A stretch of 64,000 bases of DNA, taken from NCBI RefSeq assembly GCF_000308755.1, contig NZ_BAGF01000006.1, forward strand, positions 62,001-126,000, in the 5' to 3' direction. Each line of letters starts with the position of its first letter. Position 1 is the first letter of the stretch. Below the pieces are notes generated by a model, which saw only the letters and a list, made by a program, of their open reading frames with translations, made no database searches and was not told the origin of the DNA. Of the stretch, positions 28,001-38,988 are shown piece after piece. The translations under genes were made by a program, and so were the position numbers. The DNA is from Nocardia pneumoniae NBRC 100136. Its GTDB lineage: Bacteria; Actinomycetota; Actinomycetes; Mycobacteriales; Mycobacteriaceae.

Positions 28001-28624
28001 ATGCCGGATTCCAACCCGATCAGTGCCTGGAAGTCCCTGCGAGAAGGCAACGAACGCTTTGTCAGCGGTGAGCTGCTGCATCCTAGCCAGGGCGCCGCCG
28101 ACCGGGCCAAACTCGTCAGTGGCCAGCACCCCCACGCGATCCTGTTCGGTTGCGGCGACTCCAGGGTCGCGGCCGAGTTGATCTTCGACCAGGGCCTCGG
28201 CGACATGTTCGTCGTGCGCACCGCGGGCCATGTGGTCGACAGTTCGGTGCTCGGCTCGATCGAGTACGGGGTGCAGGTGCTCAACGTGCCGCTCATCGTA
28301 GTGCTCGGCCATGACAGCTGCGGCGCCGTGAAGGCCACCATCGACGCGCTCGACGGCGGCGAGGTCCCCGGCGGATTCATCCGCAGTGTGGTGGAGCGGG
28401 TCACGCCGTCCATTCTGATCGGCCGCCGCGAAGGTCTGTCCACCGTCGACGAGATGGAGGCCAGGCACGTGGTGGAGACCAGCCGCCTGCTCATGCAGCG
28501 GTCGATGATCATCTCGCAGCGGGTCGCGACCGGTGAGTGCGCGATCGCGTGCGTGACCTACAAGCTGGCCGAGGGCAAAGTGCAATTGCACCGGGTCGTC
28601 GGCAATATCGGCGAGGTGGTCTGA
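28001..28624 (+). CDS. canB: Beta-class carbonic anhydrase
   Basis: Interconverts carbon dioxide and bicarbonate. The 207-aa protein is orthologous in sequence and position to Rv3588c. Zinc ligands are Cys51 and Asp53 in FGCGDSRV, and the His and Cys of LGHDSCGAV. It starts MPDSNPISAWKSLREGNERF; an in-frame ATG at 27992 would add three residues. It is divergent from mutY, as in mycobacteria. Confidence 0.94.
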   Translation: MPDSNPISAWKSLREGNERFVSGELLHPSQGAADRAKLVSGQHPHAILFGCGDSRVAAELIFDQGLGDMFVVRTAGHVVDSSVLGSIEYGVQVLNVPLIVVLGHDSCGAVKATIDALDGGEVPGGFIRSVVERVTPSILIGRREGLSTVDEMEARHVVETSRLLMQRSMIISQRVATGECAIACVTYKLAEGKVQLHRVVGNIGEVV

Positions 28625-28629
28625 GACCG

Positions 28630-28659
28630 CGGCACGCCGAGGTTTCATCCAGCGTGCCG
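28630..28659 (+). terminator. Stem-loop downstream of the carbonic anhydrase gene
   Basis: CGGCACGC (28630-28637), 14-nt loop, GCGTGCCG (28652-28659). No U-tract. Confidence 0.4.
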
Positions 28660-28736
28660 GCGGAATGTACCCGCAGCCGACGGGGGCGGGCGGCCGACAC
28701 GCCGTGCCCCTGAGACGCTGGGCCCGATCGTGCCCT

Positions 28737-28742
28737 TACCGT
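28737..28742 (+). promoter_or_regulatory. -10 hexamer TACCGT, leaderless type
   Basis: TACCGT ends 6 nt before the GTG at 28749. Confidence 0.45.
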
Positions 28743-28748
28743 TGAGGC

Positions 28749-29399
28749 GTGCTGGAACCGAATGGACCGCTGCCACCGGAGATCTACTGGCGTCGACGCG
28801 CATTCGCCATCGGCATCCTGGTGGTCGCGCTGGCGCTGGTGATCTGGGTCGTGCTCGCGGTCGTGCGCGGCGGTGACTCGCCGGGCGACACCAAGACCGC
28901 CGGGTCCAGCTCGGTCGTGGCCAAGCCGGCCGACACCGGGGCGGCCAAGCCGTCGGGTGATTCCGGCGTACCGAAGTCGTCGGCCGCCGCGAGCGCCGCG
29001 GCGGCGGGGCCGTGCCCCGACCAGTCGCTCGCGATCAAAGTGACCGTGGAACAGCCCACCTACCGGAGCGGCGAGCAGCCGGTGTTCGGGATCGTCATCA
29101 CCAACATCTCGTCGGTGGCCTGCACCCGGGACATGGGGTCGGGTCTGCAGCAAGTGTCGGTGCACACCCTCGACGGCCAGCGGCGGCTGTGGTCGAGCAC
29201 GGATTGCTACCCGGACGGCCAGCCCGACGTCCGCACGATGAATCGCGGTGAGCAGGCGGCGTTCACGGTGACCTGGTCGGGCTCCACCTCGCAACCCAAC
29301 TGTGCGGGCGAACGTGTTCCGGTGCCCCCGGGCGCGTACAACGTTGTGGCGCAACTGGGTTCGGTGCGCAGCGCCGCCGAGCCGTTCAACATCGCCTGA
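28749..29399 (+). CDS. Membrane-anchored protein, Rv3587c-like
   Basis: A 216-aa protein with one N-terminal membrane helix (about residues 20-40) and an Ala/Ser/Pro-rich linker. An extracytoplasmic beta-rich domain (about 90-216) has four cysteines that may form disulfides. It corresponds by position to the conserved Rv3587c protein. Function unknown. GTG 28749 is set by the TACCGT 6 nt upstream. Its stop is only 2 bp from the convergent radA stop. Confidence 0.78.
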   Translation: MLEPNGPLPPEIYWRRRAFAIGILVVALALVIWVVLAVVRGGDSPGDTKTAGSSSVVAKPADTGAAKPSGDSGVPKSSAAASAAAAGPCPDQSLAIKVTVEQPTYRSGEQPVFGIVITNISSVACTRDMGSGLQQVSVHTLDGQRRLWSSTDCYPDGQPDVRTMNRGEQAAFTVTWSGSTSQPNCAGERVPVPPGAYNVVAQLGSVRSAAEPFNIA

Positions 29400-29401
29400 A
29401 G

Positions 29402-30799
29402 TCAGCTCGCCGCCTCGTCTGGGGCGGCGCGCAATTTGCGGAGGCCCGCTATGCGGATGGCGGAGCGGAGGTCGGTGACCTCGTGGATTTTCATGGTGGT
29501 TTTGACCGGGGCAAGGCCGGGAGGCACCAGGGCGGTGGTGAAGCCGAGGCGTTCGGCTTCGGCCAGTCTGCGGCTCACGCCGGTCACCTTGCGGACCTCG
29601 CCCGCCAGCCCCACCTCGCCGAGGATCACCCAGCCGGGAGGGATCGACACATCGGCTTCGGCGCTGGCGATGGCCAGTGCGATGGCCAGGTCGGCCGCGG
29701 GCTCGATCAGCCGCATGCCGCCGACCGTCGCGGCGTAGACGTCGCTTTTGCCGAGGAATACCCGGGCGCGGCTCTGCAGGACGGCCAGCACCATGGCGAC
29801 CCGGTTGTAGTCCAGTCCGCTCACCGCGCGGCGCGGCTGCGGGATCTCGGTCTTCACGGTCAGGCCCTGCACCTCGCCGACCAGGGGCCGTTTGCCGTCC
29901 ATCGCGACGGTCACCGCGGTGCCGGGCACCGAATCGGTCCGGTGGTGCAGGAACAGGCCGGACGGATCGTCGACACCGGCGATTCCGTCCTCGTGCAGTT
30001 CGAAGCAGCCGACCTCGTCGGCGCTGCCGAAGCGGTTCTTGATGCCGCGCACCATGCGCAGCGTGGAGTTCTTGTCGCCCTCGAACTGCAACACCACGTC
30101 GACAAGGTGTTCGAGCGTGCGCGGACCGGCCACATTGCCGTCCTTGGTGACGTGCCCGACCAGCAGCACGGCGATTCCGCTCGCCTTGGCCAGCGATGTC
30201 AGCGCCGCGGTCACGGCGCGCACCTGGGTGACGCCGCCGATCACGCCGTCGGCCTCCGGAGCGAGCATGGTCTGCACGGAGTCGACCACGAGCAGCGTCG
30301 GGCGGACCTGCTCGACGTGCCCGAGCAGGATCGACAGATCCGATTCCGCGGCCAGATAGACCCGCTCGTGCACCGCGCCGGTGCGGTCGGCGCGCAGCCG
30401 GACCTGCCCCGCCGACTCCTCCGCCGTGACATAGAGCGATTTCTCGTCGCGCTGGGTGGCCCACCGATGGGCGACCTCCAGCAGCAGCGTCGACTTGCCC
30501 ACCCCGGGCTCGCCGGACAGCAGCACCACCGAACCCGGCACCACGCCGCCGCCGAGCACCCGGTCCAGTTCGCTGACTCCGGTCGGCCTCGCCTTGGTGA
30601 CCCGAGCGTCTATCTGCGAGATCGGTGCGGCCGCGGTACTGGGCAACATCGCCCTGCGCCCGGGGGCCCCGACCGCGCCCGCTCCGACGACGACCTCGTC
30701 GACGGTGCCCCAAGCCCCGCACTCGGGACACTTGCCCACCCATTTGGCGACTTCGTGCGAACAAGCGGAGCACCGGAAGATCGGCTTGGTCTTTGCCAC
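29402..30799 (-). CDS. radA: DNA repair protein RadA
   Basis: A 465-aa RecA-related branch-migration ATPase. The N-terminal zinc finger is CSAC-(14)-CPEC, Walker A is GEPGVGKST near residue 97, the RadA-specific KNRFG motif follows, and the C-terminal half is a Lon-like domain. GTG 30799 follows TAAGGT by 6 nt. In mycobacteria disA lies directly downstream; here the gene is followed at once by the convergent Rv3587c-like gene. Confidence 0.95.
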   Translation of the reverse strand: MAKTKPIFRCSACSHEVAKWVGKCPECGAWGTVDEVVVGAGAVGAPGRRAMLPSTAAAPISQIDARVTKARPTGVSELDRVLGGGVVPGSVVLLSGEPGVGKSTLLLEVAHRWATQRDEKSLYVTAEESAGQVRLRADRTGAVHERVYLAAESDLSILLGHVEQVRPTLLVVDSVQTMLAPEADGVIGGVTQVRAVTAALTSLAKASGIAVLLVGHVTKDGNVAGPRTLEHLVDVVLQFEGDKNSTLRMVRGIKNRFGSADEVGCFELHEDGIAGVDDPSGLFLHHRTDSVPGTAVTVAMDGKRPLVGEVQGLTVKTEIPQPRRAVSGLDYNRVAMVLAVLQSRARVFLGKSDVYAATVGGMRLIEPAADLAIALAIASAEADVSIPPGWVILGEVGLAGEVRKVTGVSRRLAEAERLGFTTALVPPGLAPVKTTMKIHEVTDLRSAIRIAGLRKLRAAPDEAAS

Positions 30800-30805
30800 A
30801 GGCGC

Positions 30806-30811
30806 ACCTTA
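30806..30811 (-). promoter_or_regulatory. -10 hexamer TAAGGT of radA, leaderless type
   Basis: On the minus strand TAAGGT ends 6 nt before the radA GTG. Confidence 0.5.
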
Positions 30812-30864
30812 CGCACCAACACCGACAGGGGCGGGTTCCCCGCGGCGCCGTGAATCAGACCGGC

Positions 30865-31632
30865 TCAGTGACCGCCCTTGTGTTCGGCTTCCGCCGGGCC
30901 GGACTTGTCGGACTCCTGCCGCTCGGTGTGCACGCCCGCGTCGACGGGGACCTGGACCTGGACGGTGCCGTTCTGCTTGAAGTTGAACGCGACGTTGTAG
31001 GTCAGACCGGGGGTGATGTCCTTGGTCAGGCCGGTGATCTCGATCAGCACCGGGTTGGCCTCGGGGTCGGCGGCGGGCTGGGCGCCGTGGTCGCCGCCGC
31101 CGTGCGAGTCGGCCTGGGTGGTGGTCGCGCGGGCCGTGGTGGTCGGCGCTCCAGCCGTGGTGGTCGGTGTTCCAGCCGTGGTGGTCGGCGCCGCGGTCGT
31201 CGTCGGGGCCGGGGCGTCGTGCTTGACCGGCTGGGTCCCCGCGACGACGGTCTGCTGCGGAGCGAGCTGGACGCCGGACTTCCCGGCGGCCGGGGTGATC
31301 TTGACGGTGCCCAGGTCGGTGGTGATGCTGGCCAGCTCGTCGGCGACGGACTCGCTGTTGTTGATGATGGACAGGGCGATAACCGCCTTGCCGCCCTTGG
31401 CGTTGGTGTACGCGGTGCCCTCGGCCGGGTAGACGATGTGCACGTTGCGCAGCGCGATGGCGCCCACGTCGGCGTGGTTGCCGTTCACGGCGGCGACCTG
31501 CTCCGCGGTCTGCGAGATCTGACCCGCGCCGCAGCCGGACAGCGCGATCGCCGCTCCGGCGGCGAGTGCGGCAACCGTCACCATGCGACGTCGCGCCCCC
31601 TTCGGGGCGGTCACAGCTTTCAGGGCAGTCAC
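30865..31632 (-). CDS. lpqE: LpqE-like lipoprotein
   Basis: A 255-aa lipoprotein. A basic N-terminus (PKGARRR) and hydrophobic stretch lead to lipobox LSGC near residue 35, followed by a mature domain with SIINNSESVADELASITTDLG, as in mycobacterial LpqE (Rv3584). Residues about 140-175 are PTTTAG-type repeats, a flexible spacer. It may act as a copper or metal chaperone-like DUF461 relative, but this is unproven. GTG 31632 has GGAGGG 7 nt upstream. Confidence 0.85.
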   Translation of the reverse strand: MTALKAVTAPKGARRRMVTVAALAAGAAIALSGCGAGQISQTAEQVAAVNGNHADVGAIALRNVHIVYPAEGTAYTNAKGGKAVIALSIINNSESVADELASITTDLGTVKITPAAGKSGVQLAPQQTVVAGTQPVKHDAPAPTTTAAPTTTAGTPTTTAGAPTTTARATTTQADSHGGGDHGAQPAADPEANPVLIEITGLTKDITPGLTYNVAFNFKQNGTVQVQVPVDAGVHTERQESDKSGPAEAEHKGGH

Positions 31633-32536
<904 letters not shown>

Positions 32537-32538
32537 CC

Positions 32539-33264
32539 GTGAACACACCTGACAACGGTGTCCGTTCCACCAGCGGACCCGTCGTTGCTCTGGTGCCTGC
32601 CGCCGGTCGTGGCGTGCGTCTGGGTGAATCGACACCCAAGGCGTTCGTCACGGTCGGCGGCAGGCCCATGGTCCGGCTCGCCGTCGAAGGCCTGATCGCC
32701 TCCGGCGTGGTCGACCGGATCATCGTGATGGTTCCCACCGAGTTCGTCGACAGCACCGTTGCCCTGCTGCCGCCCTCGGATTCGGTCCGCGTGGTCGTCG
32801 GCGGCGCCGAACGCATCGACTCGGTGCGCGCGGGTATCGTCGCCGCGCCCGATGCGGGCTACTTCCTCGTACACGACGCCGCCCGAGCGCTCACGCCGCC
32901 CGCGCTGATCGCCCGGGTCGCCGCGGAGCTGCGCGCGGGGCGCTCCGCCGTGGTTCCCGGGCTCCCGGTCGCCGACACCATCAAGGCGGTCGATGCGGCC
33001 GGGGCGGTGACCGGCACTCCGGATCGCGCTCAATTGCGTGCCATCCAGACGCCGCAGGGTTTCGCGGCCGATCTCCTGCGCTCCGCCTACGCGATCGAGG
33101 GCATCCAGGCCACCGACGACGCGGGGCTGGTGGAGCGGCTCGGTGCCACGGTCACCACCATTCCCGGCGATCCGCTGGCTTTCAAGATCACCACTCCGCT
33201 CGACCTCCTGCTCGCCAACGCGGTGCTCGACGGCGCGGACATCGGCCGGGTGGTGGCTCCGTGA
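32539..33264 (+). CDS. ispD: 2-C-methyl-D-erythritol 4-phosphate cytidylyltransferase
   Basis: Third step of the non-mevalonate isoprenoid pathway. The 241-aa protein has the CTP-binding Gly/Arg/Lys loop [17 protein letters not shown], the HDAARAL motif and [11 protein letters not shown] near the C-terminus. GTG start. Overlaps ispF by GTGA. Confidence 0.95.
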   Translation: MNTPDNGVRSTSGPVVALVPAAGRGVRLGESTPKAFVTVGGRPMVRLAVEGLIASGVVDRIIVMVPTEFVDSTVALLPPSDSVRVVVGGAERIDSVRAGIVAAPDAGYFLVHDAARALTPPALIARVAAELRAGRSAVVPGLPVADTIKAVDAAGAVTGTPDRAQLRAIQTPQGFAADLLRSAYAIEGIQATDDAGLVERLGATVTTIPGDPLAFKITTPLDLLLANAVLDGADIGRVVAP

Positions 33265-33734
33265 CCATGCGCGTCGGCATCGGCAGTGACGTCCACCCCA
33301 TCGAGGCCGGTCGGCCCTGCTGGATGGCGGGTCTGCTGTTCGACGGTGACGACGGCTGCGCGGGCCACTCCGACGGCGACGTCGCCGCGCACGCGCTGTG
33401 CGACGCCCTGCTGTCCGCGGCGGGACTGGGCGATGTCGGCGCCGTGTTCGGCACCGGACGCCCGGAATGGGAAGGCGTCTCCGGGGCGGCCATGCTGAAG
33501 GAAGTGCGCAGGCTGCTCGGCGAAGCCGGCTTCGAAGTGGTCAACGCGGCGGTGCAGGTGATCGGCAATCGGCCCAAGATCGGGCCGCGGCGCGCCGAGG
33601 CGCAACAGGTGCTCGGCGAGCTGCTCGGCGCCCCGGTTTCGGTGTCCGGCACCACCACCGACGGTCTCGGGCTGACCGGCCGCGGCGAGGGCGTCGCCGC
33701 CGTGGCGACGGCTCTGCTGCAAGCGTGTCGTTGA
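33261..33734 (+). CDS. ispF: 2-C-methyl-D-erythritol 2,4-cyclodiphosphate synthase
   Basis: Fifth step of the same pathway. The 157-aa protein has metal ligands Asp10 and His12 in GSDVHPIE and a further His in [31 protein letters not shown] near the end is typical. Coupled to ispD (GTGA). Confidence 0.96.
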   Translation: MTMRVGIGSDVHPIEAGRPCWMAGLLFDGDDGCAGHSDGDVAAHALCDALLSAAGLGDVGAVFGTGRPEWEGVSGAAMLKEVRRLLGEAGFEVVNAAVQVIGNRPKIGPRRAEAQQVLGELLGAPVSVSGTTTDGLGLTGRGEGVAAVATALLQACR

Positions 33735-33784
33735 TCCTGCTCCGGCGGACCAGAGCCGGTCCGTGAACGCCCTTTACCACCAGC

Positions 33785-33790
33785 TAGGAT
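33785..33790 (+). promoter_or_regulatory. -10 hexamer TAGGAT of cysS, leaderless type
   Basis: TAGGAT ends 8 nt before the GTG at 33799. Confidence 0.5.
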
Positions 33791-33798
33791 CGACTGCC

Positions 33799-35205
33799 GT
33801 GACGCTGCGCCTCTTTGACACCGACACGCGGACCGTGCGCGAATTCGCGCCGCTGGTCCCCGGCCGTGCTTCGGTGTACCTCTGTGGCGCCACCGTACAG
33901 GGTGAGCCGCACATCGGCCATGTGCGCAGCGGCGTCGCGTTCGACGTGCTGCGACGCTGGCTGCTCGCGCACGACTTCGACGTCTGGTTCATCCGCAACG
34001 TCACCGATATCGAGGACAAGATCCTGACCAAGGCCGCCGAGGCGGGCAGGCCGTGGTGGGAATGGGCCGCCACGCACGAGCGCGCCTTCGATCGCGCCTA
34101 CGAGGAGCTCGGGGTGCTGCCGCCGTCCGCGGAGCCCCGCGCCACCGGCCACATCACGCAGATGGTCGAGATGATGCAGCGGCTGATCGATCGGGGTCAC
34201 GCCTACGCCTCGGCGGGCAATGTCTACTTCGACGTGGTGAGCTACCCCGAGTACGGCAAGCTCTCCGGCCACAAACTCGATGACGTGCACCAGGGTGAGA
34301 GCGCGGGCGAGGGCAAGCGCGACCCACGTGACTTCACCCTGTGGAAAGCCGCCAAGCCGGGCGAGCCGACCTGGCCGTCGCCGTGGGGGCCGGGTCGCCC
34401 CGGTTGGCACCTGGAATGCTCCGCCATGGCCGAGTTCTATCTCGGCGCCGAGTTCGACATCCACTGCGGCGGTATGGATCTGGTGTTCCCGCACCATGAG
34501 AACGAGATCGCCCAGTCCAAGGGCGCCGGCGACGGCTTCGCCAGGTACTGGCTGCACAACGGCTGGGTCACCATGGGCGGGGAGAAGATGTCCAAGTCCC
34601 TGGGCAACGTGCTCTCGGTGCCGAACGTGCTGAGGAAGGTCCGCGCCGTCGAACTGCGGTTCTACCTGGGCAGCGCGCACTATCGCTCGATGCTGGAGTA
34701 CTCGGACAAGGCGCTGTACGACGCCGCCCAGTCCTTTCAGCGGATCGAGGCGTTCGTGAACCGGGTGTTGGACCGGGCCGGGGAGATCCCGGTGGGCAAG
34801 TGGACCGACGCGTTCGCCGCCGCCCTCGACGACGATCTCGCGGTGCCGAAAGCGCTGGCCGAGATCCACCGCGTGGTGCACGAAGGCAACAAGGCATTGG
34901 AGGTCGGCGCGATCGACTCGGCCCGCGACATGGCCGGTCAGGTGCGGGCCATGCTCGGCATCCTGGGTGTCGATCCGCTCGACCCGCACTGGTACGCGCC
35001 GAGCGACTCCTCGGCCGCGCTCAGCGCACTCGACGTGCTGGTCGGCGCGGAACTCGACCGTCGCCAGCAGGCGCGGGCCGCGAAGGACTGGCCGACCGCC
35101 GACGCCGTGCGCGATCGTCTGCAGTCGGCGGGCATCGAGGTCACCGACACGGCCAACGGTCCCGAATGGGCGCTGGGCGCACCGCAATCCGGAAAGGCCA
35201 AGTGA
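33799..35205 (+). CDS. cysS: Cysteinyl-tRNA synthetase
   Basis: A 468-aa class I synthetase. The HIGH motif is in PHIGHVRSG and KMSKS in [10 protein letters not shown]; zinc-binding Cys/His are in [14 protein letters not shown] and [14 protein letters not shown] 33799 is chosen for the TAGGAT 8 nt upstream and because it gives the usual MTLRLFDT start. Overlaps rlmB by one base. Confidence 0.96.
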   Translation: MTLRLFDTDTRTVREFAPLVPGRASVYLCGATVQGEPHIGHVRSGVAFDVLRRWLLAHDFDVWFIRNVTDIEDKILTKAAEAGRPWWEWAATHERAFDRAYEELGVLPPSAEPRATGHITQMVEMMQRLIDRGHAYASAGNVYFDVVSYPEYGKLSGHKLDDVHQGESAGEGKRDPRDFTLWKAAKPGEPTWPSPWGPGRPGWHLECSAMAEFYLGAEFDIHCGGMDLVFPHHENEIAQSKGAGDGFARYWLHNGWVTMGGEKMSKSLGNVLSVPNVLRKVRAVELRFYLGSAHYRSMLEYSDKALYDAAQSFQRIEAFVNRVLDRAGEIPVGKWTDAFAAALDDDLAVPKALAEIHRVVHEGNKALEVGAIDSARDMAGQVRAMLGILGVDPLDPHWYAPSDSSAALSALDVLVGAELDRRQQARAAKDWPTADAVRDRLQSAGIEVTDTANGPEWALGAPQSGKAK

Positions 35206-36182
35206 TGGCAGGCAATTCGCAGCGCCGAGGCGCGGTGCGCAAGACCGGCACCAAGAAGGGCGCGGTGGTCGGCTCCGGCGGCAAACGCAGGCGCGGGCTG
35301 GAGGGACGCGGCGCGACGCCGCCCGCCGAGAAGCGGACCAAGCATCCCGCCGCCAAGCGAGCCGCCGCGAAAGCCAAGGCAGCCCACGGTACGTCCGCAC
35401 GCGGCGGTGCGGCCGCGCGGCCCGCGGGACGCAGGACCGATGACGGTCCGGAGTTGGTGCTCGGGCGCAACCCGGTGGTGGAGTGTCTGCGCGCGGGAGT
35501 GCCCGCGACGGCGCTGTACGTCGCGGTCGGCACGGAGAACGACGACCGATTGACCGAGAGCGTGCGGCTGGCCGCCGACTCGGGCATCTCCATCCTGGAG
35601 GTGCCGCGCACCGATCTGGATCGGATGAGCGCCAATGGATTACACCAAGGCGTTGCCTTGCAGGTGCCGCCGTACCGCTACGCCCATCCCGACGATCTGC
35701 TCGATCTGGCCCGGAAATCGGCGGCTCCCGCGCTGCTCGTCGCGCTGGACAACATCTCCGACCCGCGCAACCTCGGCGCGGTGATCCGTTCCGTGGCGGC
35801 TTTCGGCGGCCACGGGGTGCTGATTCCGCAGCGGCGCAGCGCGAGCGTCACGGCAGTGGCCTGGCGTACCAGCGCGGGCGCCGCGGCACGGCTTCCGGTC
35901 GCCCGGGCCACGAATCTGACCCGCACACTGAAGGATTGGGCCGCGCAGGGCGTTCAGGTCGTCGGCTTGGACGCGGGCGGCGACACCACCCTGGACGAGT
36001 TCGACGGACGCGAGCCCACCGTGATCGTGGTCGGCTCGGAGGGCAAGGGCCTGTCCCGCTTGGTCCGCGAGACCTGCGACGCGGTCCTGTCCATTCCGAT
36101 GGCCGGTCCGGTGGAATCGCTCAACGCCTCGGTAGCCGCCGGTGTGGTGCTCTCGGAAGTCGCCCGGCAGCGCCGGATTTGA
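35205..36182 (+). CDS. rlmB: 23S rRNA 2'-O-methyltransferase, SpoU/TrmH family (RlmB-like)
   Basis: A 325-aa methyltransferase. The first 85 residues are a very basic Lys/Arg/Ala/Gly-rich extension. Next is the L30e-like substrate domain ([15 protein letters not shown]) and the knotted SpoU domain, with motifs [28 protein letters not shown] and [19 protein letters not shown]. It corresponds to Rv3579c and probably methylates G2251 of 23S rRNA; the exact site is inferred. Coupled to cysS (TGATG). Confidence 0.93.
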   Translation: MAGNSQRRGAVRKTGTKKGAVVGSGGKRRRGLEGRGATPPAEKRTKHPAAKRAAAKAKAAHGTSARGGAAARPAGRRTDDGPELVLGRNPVVECLRAGVPATALYVAVGTENDDRLTESVRLAADSGISILEVPRTDLDRMSANGLHQGVALQVPPYRYAHPDDLLDLARKSAAPALLVALDNISDPRNLGAVIRSVAAFGGHGVLIPQRRSASVTAVAWRTSAGAAARLPVARATNLTRTLKDWAAQGVQVVGLDAGGDTTLDEFDGREPTVIVVGSEGKGLSRLVRETCDAVLSIPMAGPVESLNASVAAGVVLSEVARQRRI

Positions 36183-36491
36183 TCGCGAGGATGTTCCGCC
36201 TCTTCGGGGCTTCAGGCTGTATCAGCGGGTGATGCGGATTGCGTTCAGGTCCCGTATCTGGTGCGACTTCAGTTCTGGGCCTGCTGACGAGTTACCCCCA
36301 GCATCGTGAACTTCGCCCCGCGCGGTCCGGTGATCTAACCTGAATAACGATGCGCAACGACCGATTTCGTACGCACATGGGTAACTCCTCGGGTACGCCC
36401 AGTACTGAAGCGGACCCAACGCAGGACCTGAACGCAAATCTTGCGTTACCTGACTAGTACGGCCTGAAGACACGGAGAGGCGGATCAGCTG
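36183..36491. other. Intergenic region with operator-like palindrome (309 bp)
   Basis: No gene is seen. At 36431-36447 AACGCAA, ATC, TTGCGTT forms a perfect inverted repeat, with a further AACGCA at 36418-36423 and TAGTAC at 36455-36460 as a possible -10. GGAGAGG at 36474-36480 serves the next gene. Confidence 0.45.
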
Positions 36492-36800
36492 GTGGTGATA
36501 CCCAATCAGCCCATCGGGCAGCCGATCGAGCATCCGAACGCGTCGGCGGTGTTGTTCCTCGGCGCGGGAAGTGTCCTCTGCTGCGGCGTGCTGGGGCCGG
36601 TGGCATGGGCACTGGGTCGGCGGGCGCTCAACGACATCGAGGATTCGCTCGAAGCGGCCGCGAAAGGCACCGGTCCGGTGCAGCCGTACGGCGGCCGGGC
36701 CCAGGTGATGGTCGGTTACATCCTCGGCATCATCGGCACCGTCTTGATGATCATCTTCGCGCTGCTGTTCCTGTTCATCCTGCTCGGGGGCAACGCATAA
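36492..36800 (+). CDS. Small DUF4190 membrane protein
   Basis: A 102-aa protein with two membrane helices (about residues 20-42 and 75-98) joined by a polar loop (RRALNDIEDSLEAAAKG), typical of DUF4190. Function unknown. GTG 36492 has GGAGAGG upstream. Confidence 0.8.
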   Translation: MVIPNQPIGQPIEHPNASAVLFLGAGSVLCCGVLGPVAWALGRRALNDIEDSLEAAAKGTGPVQPYGGRAQVMVGYILGIIGTVLMIIFALLFLFILLGGNA

Positions 36801-36952
36801 CGAGCGCAGCCGGAGGAAGTCCGCCCGCGGCAGCGCCGAGCGACGATTGGGATGGTCGCAGCAGGCCGCGGCCGGGCGGGCCTGAGGTGGCCCGCAGAGG
36901 GCTGCGCAGGCGGACGGAGCCCGCGCTGGGCCGAGTGCGGTCGGGCAGCCAC

Positions 36953-37762
36953 CTAGTCCAGGCTGGGCCTCTCGCGCTCACCGGCGGCGTCCCAGGCGGG
37001 CCATTCCGTGCTGACACTGCCGGACCAGCTCGGTTGTCGGCGATCCCGGAACGCGGCCATGGCCTCACCGCCGTCGATGCTCTTGGCGGCGTGCTGGTTG
37101 AGGTCGGTTTCCAGCTGACCGACCACGGCCGGGCTCATCCCGAGCCCCTCCCATAGCAGCCGCTTGGATAGCGCGACCGGGAGCGGGGCCGAGCCGTTGG
37201 CGATGTCGTGCGCGACGGCCAGCGCCGTCGGTAGCACCTCGCCGCCGGGCAAACAGCTGTTCGCCAAGCCCATCGCCTTCGCCTCGTCGCCGTCGAAGGT
37301 GCGTCCGGTCAGCATGATGTCGGCGGCGTTCGCCATGCCGATCAGGCGGGGTAGCGTCCAGTGCGCGTATCCGTCGGCGAGGACGCCGCGGCGGACCTGG
37401 TTGAGCCCGTAGACCGCGTCGCGCGCCATATATCGTAGGTCGCACTGCAGGGCGAGGGCCAGGCCGATGCCGACCGCATGCCCGTTCACCGCCGCGATCA
37501 CGGGTTTGCGCACCCGCCACGGGGGCGGATCGATGGTCGCGCTGACCTCGCCCACCCGATTGGATAGGTCCGCCCCCGCGCAGAACGCGGGCGGGGTGCC
37601 GGTGACGACGACGGCGCGGATGGCGTCTTCCGCATCGCAGCGCTGGAGGGCGGCACCCAGTTCGGCGGCCATCGTCGGCGTGAAGGCGTTCTGCTGAGCG
37701 GGACGGTTGAGCGTGAGCACGGCGACGCCTTGGGAGACATCGACGTGCAGTTCCGAACTCAT
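36953..37762 (-). CDS. Enoyl-CoA hydratase/isomerase family protein
   Basis: A 269-aa crotonase. The oxyanion-hole segments are AFCAGADLSNR and AAVNGHAVGIGLALALQCDLRYMA. The active-site acid pair of true hydratases is not obvious, so isomerase or hydratase cannot be decided. ATG 37762 follows TAACAT by 8 nt. It lies next to an acyl-CoA dehydrogenase on the same strand, suggesting a small beta-oxidation pair. Confidence 0.88.
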   Translation of the reverse strand: MSSELHVDVSQGVAVLTLNRPAQQNAFTPTMAAELGAALQRCDAEDAIRAVVVTGTPPAFCAGADLSNRVGEVSATIDPPPWRVRKPVIAAVNGHAVGIGLALALQCDLRYMARDAVYGLNQVRRGVLADGYAHWTLPRLIGMANAADIMLTGRTFDGDEAKAMGLANSCLPGGEVLPTALAVAHDIANGSAPLPVALSKRLLWEGLGMSPAVVGQLETDLNQHAAKSIDGGEAMAAFRDRRQPSWSGSVSTEWPAWDAAGERERPSLD

Positions 37763-37770
37763 GCCCAAGG

Positions 37771-37776
37771 ATGTTA
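37771..37776 (-). promoter_or_regulatory. -10 hexamer TAACAT of the crotonase gene, leaderless type
   Basis: On the minus strand TAACAT ends 8 nt before the ATG at 37762. Confidence 0.4.
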
Positions 37777-37815
37777 GCCGACGGGCGCAGCTCACCCCAG
37801 GCCGTAAATTTTCGG

Positions 37816-38988
37816 CTATCCGCGCAGGACTTTGCGCCCGATCGCGTACTTGTGCACTTCGGTGGGTCCGTCGTAGAGCCGGAAGGCGCGCATGTCCCGG
37901 AAGATCATCTCCACTACGGTCTCGTCACTGATGCCGATGCCGCCGAGCACCTGCACGCATCGATCGGCGACCCGGAACAGCTCCTCGGAGACGAACGCCT
38001 TCGCGATCGAACTCTCATGCCGTGCCTTCTCGCCGTTGTCCATCAGCCAGCACGCGTGCCAGATGGTGAGCCTGCACTGGTGCAGCGCGATCTCGTTGTC
38101 GGCCAGCATGAACGACACGCCCTCGTGCTCGCCGATCGGCTTGCCGAACGCGGTGCGGGTGCGAGCGTGTTCCACCGCGATGCTCTGTGCTCGCTCGGCC
38201 GCGCCGAGCCAGCGCATGCAGTGGGTCAGGCGGGCCGGCGCCAGCCGGAGCTGGGCGTAGCGCAGCGCTTGGCCCGCCTCGCCGAGCAGCGCCTCCCTGG
38301 GCAGGACCAGGTTGTCGAAGCGGACCACACCGTGCCCGGCGACGTAGTTGCGGTCCATGGTGTTCATCGTGCGTTCGATGACGATGCCGGGCTGGTCGCC
38401 GTCGGTGAGGAACAGCGTGGGGCCTTCCGGCAGATGCGGATTGGGTGCGAGCCGGGCCATGATGATCCAGGTCTTCGCGCCATTCGCGCCGGTGATCAGC
38501 CATTTGCGGCCGTTGATGGTGAAGTTCTCGCCGTCGAAGACGGCTTCGGTGGCCAGCTGCGCCGGGTCGGACCCGGCGCCGTCGGGCTCGGTCATGGCGA
38601 ACACCGAGCGCTGCTGTCCGGCGACAACGGGTGCCAGATAGCGCCGCACCTGATCGGGGTCGGCGACCTTGGACAGCAGGAACATGTTGCCCTCGTCGGG
38701 CGCCGCGCAGTTCATCGCGATCGGGCCGAGCGTCGACCAGCCCGCCGCCTCGTAGATCACCGCCTGCTCGAGGTGGGACAGTCCGCGTCCGCCGAGCGAT
38801 TCGGGCGCCTGGACGGTGAGCAGCTGCTCGGCGCGGGCGAGTTCGACGAGTTCCTGCCGCAGATCGTCGGTCGGGCCGTGCGCGGTGAGGCGTGGGTCCC
38901 GCTCGTACGGGACGATCTTGTCGATGACGAATCGGCGGACTCGGTCGCGTTCGGCGGCGAGTTCGGCGGGAATCGCGAAGTCGATCAT
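37816..38988 (-). CDS. Acyl-CoA dehydrogenase
   Basis: A 390-aa FAD enzyme with the usual N-helical, beta and C-helical domains. FAD-binding is shown by FAMTEPDGAGSDP and KWLITGA, then FGKPIGEHEGVSFMLADNEIAL. The C-terminal LYDGPTEVHKYAIGRKVL holds the Glu-region of the GTEVH type. It does not carry the sterol ChsE features of the later genes. 53 bp upstream of the crotonase in the reading direction. Confidence 0.9.
   Translation of the reverse strand: MIDFAIPAELAAERDRVRRFVIDKIVPYERDPRLTAHGPTDDLRQELVELARAEQLLTVQAPESLGGRGLSHLEQAVIYEAAGWSTLGPIAMNCAAPDEGNMFLLSKVADPDQVRRYLAPVVAGQQRSVFAMTEPDGAGSDPAQLATEAVFDGENFTINGRKWLITGANGAKTWIIMARLAPNPHLPEGPTLFLTDGDQPGIVIERTMNTMDRNYVAGHGVVRFDNLVLPREALLGEAGQALRYAQLRLAPARLTHCMRWLGAAERAQSIAVEHARTRTAFGKPIGEHEGVSFMLADNEIALHQCRLTIWHACWLMDNGEKARHESSIAKAFVSEELFRVADRCVQVLGGIGISDETVVEMIFRDMRAFRLYDGPTEVHKYAIGRKVLRG

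Noticed and set aside
33746..33763. CGGACC-N6-GGTCCG as a terminator after ispF
   Set aside because: Only six pairs and no U-tract. It more likely lies in the cysS promoter region by chance.
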